Shown: positions 37,340 through 44,760 of the stretch, piece by piece
Position numbering within the stretch: the first letter of the stretch is position 1
How the letters are laid out: each line of letters begins with the position of its first letter
Origin: Bacteroidota bacterium
GTDB taxonomy: Bacteria; Bacteroidota; Bacteroidia; AKYH767-A; OLB10
DNA length: 64,000 nt
Direction: 5' to 3'
NCBI GenBank assembly: GCA_023251535.1
Contig: JAHEYP010000008.1
Span: 36,519 to 100,518, forward strand
The notes under the pieces: generated by a model
Told to the model about the DNA's origin: nothing
Seen by the model: only the letters and a program-made list of their open reading frames with translations
The model's database searches: none
Program-made: the position numbers and the translations under genes

Positions 37340-37729
37340 TCAATTCTGAATTGTTTTTTTTCTCATCTCCGGCTTGTACTTTATAAAAAAGTTAAGCCAT
37401 ATTACTCGTGATGTGCGGAATGTCCATGGAGATAAAACTAAAAGCACTAAGGTTAATGCCAACATATATGACCACGTATTGAATTCAGAAAACAATACGA
37501 TATCCGCTACAAATAAACTTACGCCAATAGCTACCGTTAACGCATAGCTTACATACATTGCTCCGTAATAATATCCAGGCTCGCGCTCAAAATCTAGTCC
37601 GCATTTCGGACAAGAATGATTCATCTTTGCAATGTCTTTTAATTGATATGAGCTTTTTGTTTGATACATATCGCCTTCGAGACACTGAGGACATTTATGA
37701 CTAAAAATAGATTTCAATTTTGCGAGCAT
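37340..37729 (-). CDS. DUF983 membrane protein with two CxxC zinc-ribbon pairs
   Basis: 129 residues. The N-terminal soluble part has CPQC and CPKCG pairs that probably bind zinc, followed by FEREPGYYYGAMYVSYAL, the DUF983 signature, and two TM helices (VAIGVSLFVADIVLF, LALTLVLLVLSPWTF). The family is common in Bacteroidota and Alphaproteobacteria and has no established role. It appears to be a single-gene unit. Confidence 0.9.
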   Translation of the reverse strand: MLAKLKSIFSHKCPQCLEGDMYQTKSSYQLKDIAKMNHSCPKCGLDFEREPGYYYGAMYVSYALTVAIGVSLFVADIVLFSEFNTWSYMLALTLVLLVLSPWTFRTSRVIWLNFFIKYKPEMRKKTIQN

Positions 37730-37881
37730 ACTCTGTGGTTTAGCGCTGCAAAGGTCGTGATTTCAAGCCTATAATCATTGTAACTTGTGTTACAATTGCT
37801 CTATTTTACACCAAAAAAGTCGCATTTTTATCAAAAAGGAAGGAAGACGTATAAAAACATCTTCCTTCCCCCTCCTTTTCC

Positions 37882-38184
37882 TTATTTCATTTTACAGGCA
37901 TCGGTGCAAACATGCCCTTTCTCACCATGCATGTACATATGCTTTCCGTCTTTGCATGATGCATTGCATTCGTGTTCCTTCATTTTCATGGTCTTTGCCA
38001 TTGCCTTATGGCATTCTTTCGTACAAACATGTCCCTTTTCCCCATGCATATACATGTGCTTGCCTTCTGTGCATGCTGTCGTACATGAATGTTCTTTCAT
38101 TGTTGATTTCATTGGGGCTTGTTGAGAAAACCCTGAAATGCTCATGCCGGCAAATAAAATTACCAACGCCATTAATTTTTTCAT
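37882..38184 (-). CDS. Exported Cys/His/Met repeat mini-protein
   Basis: 100 residues from the ATG at 38184 (MKKLMALVILFAG), which begins a signal peptide ending about GFSQQ; the track start is 15 codons too long. The mature part is two near-identical units of ~35 residues, each EHxCxxxCxxGKHMYMHGEKGHVC followed by a further Cys (CTKEC, CTDAC). Spacing of Cys, His and Met is conserved between units, which suggests metal binding, with copper or another soft metal the best guess. I do not know a named family. It is the last gene of the sigma/anti-sigma operon, 71 bases after the anti-sigma stop. Confidence 0.75.
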   Translation of the reverse strand: MKKLMALVILFAGMSISGFSQQAPMKSTMKEHSCTTACTEGKHMYMHGEKGHVCTKECHKAMAKTMKMKEHECNASCKDGKHMYMHGEKGHVCTDACKMK

Positions 38185-38255
38185 AGTGCTTTTGTTAAAG
38201 TTCAACCGATTGGTCGGCGAATGACACAATTCCTTACAAAAATTTCAAAAAAAAA

Positions 38256-38519
38256 TTATTGTTCTTCTATTTTACGAATGATCCGTTCTTGCAAAAACAA
38301 TAAATCTGTTGCAGTTTCTACTTGTCGTGCCGCTATTTCTTTCGCTAATTTTTCTATCAATTCACTCTGTCGGCTGTATTTCGTACATGCACCGCAGATA
38401 CCGAGATGTAACTTCAACTTCACCGATTCAATTGCAGAAAGCTCTGTAATATGTTTCTTTTCTATCAGCTCGGTAGCTCGTTGGCAAGAATACCAGATGT
38501 AATGTGTAGGCTTCTTCAT
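38256..38519 (-). CDS. Short anti-sigma-like protein with HxxxCxxC motif
   Basis: 87 residues with no TM helix. The core KLKLHLGICGACTKYSRQ matches the zinc-binding HxxxCxxC of anti-sigma (zf-HC2/ZAS-type) domains, and an upstream SCQRATELIEK adds another Cys. Its ATG overlaps the sigma factor stop by 4 bases, the arrangement expected of a sigma/anti-sigma pair. Without a membrane anchor it would be a soluble, possibly redox- or metal-responsive sensor. The function is inferred from motif and position. Confidence 0.78.
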   Translation of the reverse strand: MKKPTHYIWYSCQRATELIEKKHITELSAIESVKLKLHLGICGACTKYSRQSELIEKLAKEIAARQVETATDLLFLQERIIRKIEEQ

Positions 38520-39076
38520 GCGGCAAACCAGTTTAATTCAAGACATTTCCTCAGTTGCAGTTTAGCACGATGAATAATCTGCCAGTAATTAGTAGGCGTG
38601 ATCTCTAATTCCTGACAAACAATTTTACTTTCTTTATCATCAATAAACTTTAAACGAATAATCGCCGACCAATTTCCCGGTAATTTATTGATACATCCAT
38701 CTAATACCGACTTAAATTTTAAATCGTCTAACAAATGGGTTTCATCCGCAACTGCCCATTCTTTCGGCGCTTCCGATTCCTTCCAATGTCCGTTTACAAA
38801 ATAGTCGCTTGTGGTATCTAGTTTAACGGTAGAGCGTCGCTGCTGCTTTCGGTAATGATCAGCAATTTTGTTTTTCAATATACCGTACAACCAAGTTTTC
38901 ACTTCACTCTCTCCCTTAAAAGCTTTAAATCCTTTCAAAGCAGCAACAAAAGTATCTTGCACCATATCCTCCGACAACTCTTTGTCGGATGTCTTGTAAA
39001 AAGCCCATGAATACAACTCCCCAGAGAACTGTTTAACCCAAATTTTTACTTGCTCATTGGCAGAATCCATATTCAT
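38516..39076 (-). CDS. ECF-type RNA polymerase sigma factor
   Basis: 186 residues. Region 2 is clear (YSWAFYKTSDKELSEDMVQDTFVAAL, KTWLYGILKNKIADHYRK), and the C-terminal region 4 contains the helix-turn-helix (RLKFIDDKESKIVCQELEITPTNYWQIIHRAK). It should direct RNA polymerase to a small regulon. The start could be Met1 or Met3 (39070): the promoter lies only 8 bases upstream, so the mRNA would be nearly leaderless with Met1. It is first in an operon with the anti-sigma-like and repeat mini-protein genes and divergent from a TonB-dependent receptor. Confidence 0.92.
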   Translation of the reverse strand: MNMDSANEQVKIWVKQFSGELYSWAFYKTSDKELSEDMVQDTFVAALKGFKAFKGESEVKTWLYGILKNKIADHYRKQQRRSTVKLDTTSDYFVNGHWKESEAPKEWAVADETHLLDDLKFKSVLDGCINKLPGNWSAIIRLKFIDDKESKIVCQELEITPTNYWQIIHRAKLQLRKCLELNWFAA

Positions 39077-39084
39077 AGCAGGCT

Positions 39085-39114
39085 CAAAAATAAACCAATT
39101 CGGTTAAAAATCAA
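39085..39114 (-). promoter_or_regulatory. Bacteroidota-type promoter of the ECF sigma operon
   Basis: On the minus strand TTG, 19 bases, then TATTTTTG, a full -33/-7 match. It is a housekeeping-type promoter, so the operon has a basal, vegetative sigma-dependent input. It shares the ~150-base divergent gap with the receptor gene. Confidence 0.7.
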
Positions 39115-39228
39115 CAATCGGGTCGATCATCTCAAATTACAATTCAACCCTATTTACATACAATTCATGTACCTACACCTTTATTTAAGGATTTAGCCAA
39201 TCTAATATTGCCATAAATTCTTCAACCC

Positions 39229-41598
39229 ATGAAACTGTATTCTATTCTACTTTCATTCTTATTCTTCGGATTTTCACCGGCTTTCAGCCAAATTCCTGCT
39301 CAAACTATTAAAGGACAGGTAACCGATAAACAATCGCAAACTACTTTGCCCGGCGTATCGGTAGTTGTACTGAATTCCAATCCCGTAGTTGGAGCAGTAA
39401 CCGATATCGACGGAAACTTCAGCATTAAGAATGTTCCCATTGGTCGCGTTACTCTTCAATTTACTTTTCTTGGTTACAATACCGTTACCATCAATAATCT
39501 AATATTGAATTCAGGAAAAGAATTGATCACGAATGTGAGCATGGAAGAAAAAGTGAATAATCTTAATGAAGTCACAGTCTCTGCTAAAAATATCGATAAG
39601 AAAAATCCCTTGAACGAAATGGCTACGGTAAGTGCTCGCTCCTTTTCCATCGAAGAAACAAATCGCTATGCTGGCTCTTTGGGAGACCCTTCGCGAATGG
39701 CAGCTAATTATGCAGGAGTCAATATAGCAGGTGACTCAAGAAATGATATTATAATTAGAGGAAATTCACCTGCTGGATTATTATGGCGTCTCGACGGAAT
39801 AAATATTCCTAATCCCAATCACTTTGGTGCTTTAGGAACTACCGGCGGACCAGTAAGTATGCTTAACAATAATTTGCTCGACAATTCTGATTTCATGACA
39901 GGTGCTTTTCCTGCAGAATATGGAAATGCATTATCAGGCGCATTTGATTTAAAAATGAGAAGTGGTAATAATGAAAAGCATGAATTCTTAGGACAAATTG
40001 GATTCAACGGATTTGAATTAGGCGCAGAAGGTCCATTAACTAAAAACAAAGGATCGTATTTAGCAAGTTATCGTTATAGCACACTTGGACTATTGCAAGA
40101 CATGGGATTGAATATTGGATATGGAGCAACACCTCAATACCAGGATTTAAGTTTCAAAATTGATTTGCCAATGGGATTAAAGTCGGGAAGATTTACCATG
40201 TTCGGAATTGGTGGCAAGAGCTATATTGAACTACTCGATAAATACAAAAAAGAAGATGACTTTACGGTATCAGGAATTGCAGAAGATACTTACTTCGGTT
40301 CCGACATGGGAGTAATCGGATTATCACACAAACTTTTCCTAAACGAAAAAACATCGCAAAATATCAGCTTAGCATTATCGGGAGTGCAAAACAAATCTAC
40401 TGTTGATAGCTTAATCAATGATAAAACAGATAAGATTCTTCGCTATTCAGGAAGATCTGCAGAAACAAAGTACTCGTTGAATTACAATATCAATAGTAAA
40501 ATCAATAAACAAAATACGGTGAATGCAGGAGTGATGGCCGATTTATATCAATTCAATTATCAAGATTCATTACTAGAACAAAAAACCTTTTATCATCATC
40601 TTAGAGACTTTACAGGTGACGGAGTTTTACTTCAGGCGTATGTTAAATGGCAGCATCGCTTTAGTGATAACCTGACACTTAATTCGGGAGTGCACTATCA
40701 GCAATTTATGGTAAACAATACTTATGCAATTGAACCACGAGTAGGATTAAAATACAATTTGACAGAAAAGCAATCGCTCAATTTTGGAACAGGATTACAT
40801 AGTCAATTGCAACCAATGTCGACCTATTTCCTACAAACAGAATATAACGATGGAACCTCGGCTCGCACGAATGAAAAACTCGACATGTCGAAAAGTGCTC
40901 ACTTTGTAATTGGATATGATAATAACATCTCCACCAACTGGCGATTTAAATCGGAAGTTTATTATCAATACCTATTCGATATCCCAGTAGAAACACAATC
41001 CTCAACATTCTCAATGCTTAACAGCGGTGCTGATTATGTCCCACCATTAAATGATAGCTTACTAAACAACGGAACTGGAACAAACTATGGCATTGAAATT
41101 ACATTAGAGAAATTCTTTAGTCACAACTATTACTTCCTTTTAACAGGCTCAATTTACGACGCCAAATACGAAGGATCCGATAAAGTAGAACGCAATACTG
41201 CCTTTAACGGAAACTATACCTTCAATCTATTAGGAGGTGCAGAATATAATCTCGACAAAGACAAAAAGAAAGTATTGACTTTAAACGGAAAAGCAACCTA
41301 TGCAGGAGGCAAACGATATATTCCAATTGATTTAGCGGCTAGCCAAAATTCAAACCAAACAGAGTATATTTACAGTCGCGCATACGAAGATCAATATAAA
41401 GACTATTTTCGTATAGATGTAAAATTCGGATTCAAAATGAATGGAAAGAAAGTCACACAAGAATGGGCATTCGACCTTCAAAACATATTGGGAAGAAAAA
41501 ACATATTCCAACAAGTGTATAATCCGGTAAAAAGAAATATTCAAACAGAATATCAATTGGGATTATTCCCGATGATGACCTACAGAATTAACTTCTGA
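39229..41598 (+). CDS. TonB-dependent receptor with N-terminal carboxypeptidase-regulatory-like domain
   Basis: 789-residue outer-membrane transporter. A signal peptide (LLSFLFFGFSPAFSQ) is followed by a carboxypeptidase-regulatory-like beta-sandwich (IKGQVTDKQSQTTLPGVSVV to about residue 110), the plug domain (~120-235, with PNPNHFGALGTTGGPVSM) and a beta barrel ending in the aromatic TYRINF. It transports an unknown ligand, powered by TonB/ExbBD. It is not SusC-like: there is no SusD gene and it is shorter. It starts an operon with a LytS-type kinase and a LytTR regulator, 11 bases downstream. Confidence 0.93.
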   Translation: MKLYSILLSFLFFGFSPAFSQIPAQTIKGQVTDKQSQTTLPGVSVVVLNSNPVVGAVTDIDGNFSIKNVPIGRVTLQFTFLGYNTVTINNLILNSGKELITNVSMEEKVNNLNEVTVSAKNIDKKNPLNEMATVSARSFSIEETNRYAGSLGDPSRMAANYAGVNIAGDSRNDIIIRGNSPAGLLWRLDGINIPNPNHFGALGTTGGPVSMLNNNLLDNSDFMTGAFPAEYGNALSGAFDLKMRSGNNEKHEFLGQIGFNGFELGAEGPLTKNKGSYLASYRYSTLGLLQDMGLNIGYGATPQYQDLSFKIDLPMGLKSGRFTMFGIGGKSYIELLDKYKKEDDFTVSGIAEDTYFGSDMGVIGLSHKLFLNEKTSQNISLALSGVQNKSTVDSLINDKTDKILRYSGRSAETKYSLNYNINSKINKQNTVNAGVMADLYQFNYQDSLLEQKTFYHHLRDFTGDGVLLQAYVKWQHRFSDNLTLNSGVHYQQFMVNNTYAIEPRVGLKYNLTEKQSLNFGTGLHSQLQPMSTYFLQTEYNDGTSARTNEKLDMSKSAHFVIGYDNNISTNWRFKSEVYYQYLFDIPVETQSSTFSMLNSGADYVPPLNDSLLNNGTGTNYGIEITLEKFFSHNYYFLLTGSIYDAKYEGSDKVERNTAFNGNYTFNLLGGAEYNLDKDKKKVLTLNGKATYAGGKRYIPIDLAASQNSNQTEYIYSRAYEDQYKDYFRIDVKFGFKMNGKKVTQEWAFDLQNILGRKNIFQQVYNPVKRNIQTEYQLGLFPMMTYRINF

Positions 41599-41609
41599 TA
41601 AAATCAGCA

Positions 41610-42662
41610 ATGAAATACATTAAAGCATCCACAAATAAATTCTTTCGCCATCGATTCCCCTATATGATTTTATTGGGGATATTGATAGCGTGGATGCAGC
41701 AATTAGTATTACCGATGCCAAATGCAAGCTTCAACCGCATGCTCTCTCACTATCTATCATCAATACTTATTACTATGATGGTATGGGAAGGAAATGTACA
41801 AATTGATTGCTTCATTAACAGAAAATTGAAGTGGCCACAAAACATTTTGAAACAATTAATGATTCAATTACCGATCAGTATTGTTTATAGTGCGGGAATC
41901 ATTTATTTGTCGTTGTTGGTTTACAACACATTTGTTTGTTCACTTCCTATAGAGAAACAAGAAAGCATTACTAGCCTTTCAATTATTTTCGGAGTACTAA
42001 TTACTTTATTGATAATTGCTATTCAAGCTGGAGTAAGTTTCTTCTTACAGTGGAAACAAAGTATTGTCGATATAGAAAAGCATAAAAAAGATGCGTTGCA
42101 GGCTCAATACCTTTCACTCAAAAGTCAAGTTAATCCGCATTTTCTCTTTAACAACTTAAGCGTTTTAAGTTCATTAGTTTACAAAGACCAAGACCAAGCT
42201 GTTGATTTTATTAATCAACTTTCAAAAGTATATCGATATGTTCTAGATCAACATAGCAAAGAAATTACCGAAGTTAAAGAAGAACTTGAGTTCATCGAAA
42301 GCTATATCTTCCTCCTAAAAATAAGATTTGGAGAAAGTTTGATTTTCATTAACAAGACAGATGAAAGATGTAAAAACAAGCTCATCCCTCCTATGGCGCT
42401 TCAACTTTTAATTGAAAATGCTATTAAGCATAACATCATTAGAAGCGATGCGCCCTTAAAAATTGAGCTGCTTTCAGAAGACAACTACCTTGTTGTAAAA
42501 AACAACTTTCAATATAGAAAGCCTGAAGAAGCTGAAAGTGGCACAGGATTACCCAATATCATATCGCGCTATCAATATTTCACCAACGAACAAGTAATTA
42601 TCGAAAACGACAACAAATTTTTCACCGTTAAAATTCCATTGTTAAATTCCCCTGAATTATGA
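41610..42662 (+). CDS. LytS-type sensor histidine kinase (His_kinase family)
   Basis: 350 residues. About four TM helices occupy residues 15-148 (for example YMILLGILIAWM, IVYSAGIIYLSLLV, LITLLIIAIQAGVSFFL). The phospho-acceptor His177 is in SQVNPHFLFNNLSVLSSL, and the ATP-binding N box is LLIENAIKHN, with GTGLPNI as the G box. No extracellular sensor domain is evident, so signal sensing is probably by the membrane helices. It follows the receptor gene after 11 bases and overlaps the response-regulator gene by 4 bases. Confidence 0.93.
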   Translation: MKYIKASTNKFFRHRFPYMILLGILIAWMQQLVLPMPNASFNRMLSHYLSSILITMMVWEGNVQIDCFINRKLKWPQNILKQLMIQLPISIVYSAGIIYLSLLVYNTFVCSLPIEKQESITSLSIIFGVLITLLIIAIQAGVSFFLQWKQSIVDIEKHKKDALQAQYLSLKSQVNPHFLFNNLSVLSSLVYKDQDQAVDFINQLSKVYRYVLDQHSKEITEVKEELEFIESYIFLLKIRFGESLIFINKTDERCKNKLIPPMALQLLIENAIKHNIIRSDAPLKIELLSEDNYLVVKNNFQYRKPEEAESGTGLPNIISRYQYFTNEQVIIENDNKFFTVKIPLLNSPEL

Positions 42663-43414
42663 ATGTTTTAATTGTAGAAGATGAACAACTTTCATCAGAT
42701 CATCTGAAGACACTTTTAAAAAAGATCGACCCTTCTATTAATGTCATCGATTCTTTAGAAAGCATAAAAGCTTTTGAAGAATGGAATAAAGAATCAGGGA
42801 AGGCCGATTTAATCTTAATGGATATACACCTCGCCGACGGAATCAGCTTCGAGATTTTCGAAAAGATTGAAATTGACATACCGGTAATTTTCACTACTGC
42901 CTATAATGAATACGCCATCAAGGCATTCAAAGTAAATAGCGTTGATTACCTTTTAAAACCAATTGGCTTAACCGAACTTCGCGAGGCGATTGAGAAATTT
43001 AAGAAGTATAATCATAAAGAAGAGACCGTTCACCTTGAGAAATTAATGAATGCAGTTGCTATCCTTAATAAGCAATACAAGCAACGCTTCTTGACAAAAA
43101 TGGGGGAGCAAATTATCTCTATAAAAACAGAAGAGATCGGATGCTTTACTGCGGAAGAAAGAATTGTTTTGCTAAAAAACAAAAAAGGACAACGTTATCC
43201 GATCGATTACACATTAGATCAACTAGAAACCTTAATCGACCCCACTCAATTTTTTAGAATCAACCGAAAAGCAATTGTGAATATAAATCACATTGAAAAA
43301 GTGAGCACCTATTTTAACAACCGATTAAAAATTAGTTCGCCATTATTAAATGATGATGAAGCAGTTGTTAGCAGAGATCGAGTTGCAGAATTTAAACAAT
43401 GGCTGAACGGTTAA
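42659..43414 (+). CDS. LytTR-family response regulator
   Basis: 251 residues: a REC domain with acidic pair EDE near residue 7-9, phospho-acceptor Asp55 in LILMDIHLADG and Lys100 in DYLLKPIG, then a C-terminal LytTR DNA-binding domain (~150-251; ERIVLLKNKKGQRYPIDYTL, FFRINRKAIVNINHI). The 4-base ATGA overlap with the kinase gene confirms it as the cognate partner. Its target is probably the receptor operon or the neighbouring sigma operon, which is inference. Confidence 0.94.
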   Translation: MNVLIVEDEQLSSDHLKTLLKKIDPSINVIDSLESIKAFEEWNKESGKADLILMDIHLADGISFEIFEKIEIDIPVIFTTAYNEYAIKAFKVNSVDYLLKPIGLTELREAIEKFKKYNHKEETVHLEKLMNAVAILNKQYKQRFLTKMGEQIISIKTEEIGCFTAEERIVLLKNKKGQRYPIDYTLDQLETLIDPTQFFRINRKAIVNINHIEKVSTYFNNRLKISSPLLNDDEAVVSRDRVAEFKQWLNG

Positions 43415-43435
43415 TTACATTTAAACCAATCATCC

Positions 43436-43900
43436 CTAACGACTTTGTTGTATGATGTCGTCAATAATTTCTAAATGATGTTTGGTGTGGATTTCAAGGA
43501 ATTTAATTGTTTGTTTTCGCCTTAGATTTCCCAAATACGGATGTTTAAAGAATTTATCATCTGAGAGCGATTCCACCTCTTGCACTTTCATTCTTGTTTC
43601 CGATAATAAAGAACGTAATGCCTCTTCATCAACTCCACCTTTAGGGTTCACAACATCAGGTGCCTTTGCTCTTCCTCTTGGAATTTTCTTGCGAGCTAAA
43701 ACCAAAGTTCGTACAAAGTTGAATCCCCATTTATAGTCGTCTGGATTAGACTTAATCAACACATTCGACACTCCTCTTAATGTGAGCAAAGTATGTTCAA
43801 TATGCCACGCCACACTCGAATTTGAAACATTCGTATTTAACTTTTCTGCAAATTGAATCTTCACATCAAGTTGATTTATTAGATTGCCTAATTCATTCAT
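43436..43900 (-). CDS. DUF1569/DinB-superfamily protein
   Basis: 154 residues. Three histidines in DinB-like positions: AWHIEHTLLTL in the second helix and FLEIHTKHHLEIIDDI near the C terminus. The middle region is basic (LARKKIPRGRAKAP), as is usual for DUF1569. Metal binding is likely from the fold; no substrate is known. It is convergent with the response-regulator gene with a 21-base gap and no clear terminator. Confidence 0.82.
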   Translation of the reverse strand: MNELGNLINQLDVKIQFAEKLNTNVSNSSVAWHIEHTLLTLRGVSNVLIKSNPDDYKWGFNFVRTLVLARKKIPRGRAKAPDVVNPKGGVDEEALRSLLSETRMKVQEVESLSDDKFFKHPYLGNLRRKQTIKFLEIHTKHHLEIIDDIIQQSR

Positions 43901-43953
43901 AATTTACTTTTTTGAGAATAAAAATCTTTTACCAGAATTATATTCACTTGGAA

Positions 43954-44628
43954 TTATACAGGAGAAACCAATTGCTCAAAGAATCCGCCGATTTCCTTTT
44001 CGCGATTCACGAGATGCATTTCATAAATCCAGTATCTCGGCTGACCCAAAATATCTACATCAGAAACTTTGATATCATTATCGCGATGAAAATAATTATT
44101 GATTTCATCACCTAAAATTCTTTCGTGAGGGAAATTACCGACCAGATGTCCGCAGTGCAAATTTCCAAACTCCCATTTATATTTCAAGGCTAACTCTTGT
44201 GTGAACTTGTAAAAAGAAGCACCCGTAAGCTCATGTTGATGTTTTACAAAATACTTTTGACCTTCGTACCAAGCATCCTCAACATCTTGCTTCAAGCGTA
44301 ATTTATCGGGATCGTTTCCGATTACATACGTACGTCCGAAATCGGCCTCCCACTCATCGAAAACCGGTCCGAAATCGAGGAAAATGATCTCGTCGTCTCT
44401 CAAAGTCAAATTCTCGGGATTCTCACGATAAGGCAGCAAAGTGTTTTTCCCCGCCCGAACAATGCGCTTGTGCCAATACTTACGAATACCGAACATCTCG
44501 TCAGCCAAATCAAAAACACGGTCGTTTAAGTCCTTTTCAGTGATGCCGGGCTCAAAATATCCTCTTTTCTCAATTTCTAGGAATAGCTGCGCTGCCTTTT
44601 CCTCTGCTTTAACAAGTTCTTGAATCAT
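43954..44628 (-). CDS. M24-family metallopeptidase (Xaa-Pro dipeptidase-like), catalytic domain only
   Basis: 224 residues, a pita-bread catalytic domain without the usual N-terminal creatinase domain. Metal-ligand motifs are visible: FLDFGPVF and EADFGRTYV (two Asp), LHCGHLVGNFPHERI (His) and YEMHLVNR (Glu near the C terminus). The His-containing block is CGHLVG rather than the classical GHGIG, so substrate choice may differ from methionine aminopeptidase. It lies 53 bases downstream of nothing but the DUF1569 start, with which it may be co-transcribed. Confidence 0.85.
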   Translation of the reverse strand: MIQELVKAEEKAAQLFLEIEKRGYFEPGITEKDLNDRVFDLADEMFGIRKYWHKRIVRAGKNTLLPYRENPENLTLRDDEIIFLDFGPVFDEWEADFGRTYVIGNDPDKLRLKQDVEDAWYEGQKYFVKHQHELTGASFYKFTQELALKYKWEFGNLHCGHLVGNFPHERILGDEINNYFHRDNDIKVSDVDILGQPRYWIYEMHLVNREKEIGGFFEQLVSPV

Positions 44629-44760
44629 TGGTCGAAATTATGGATTTAGAAGTAAATCTAGCACCAAAATTCACATTTGAAGGCATTTCCTATCAAATTA
44701 ATTCAAACAAACATCTATAATTAAAAAATGTTTTTATATTTACATATCAAATTTAAAATC

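Noticed and set aside
37882-38184. Possible CRISPR-like or repeat array from the two ~60-base repeats
   Set aside because: Only two imperfect copies, in frame and coding; it is an internal protein duplication.
37785-38186. 133-aa and 112-aa plus-strand ORFs opposite the Cys/His/Met protein
   Set aside because: They are the reverse of its repeats and read as His/Cys/Phe/Leu-rich strings; the minus-strand frame has a signal peptide and conserved spacing.
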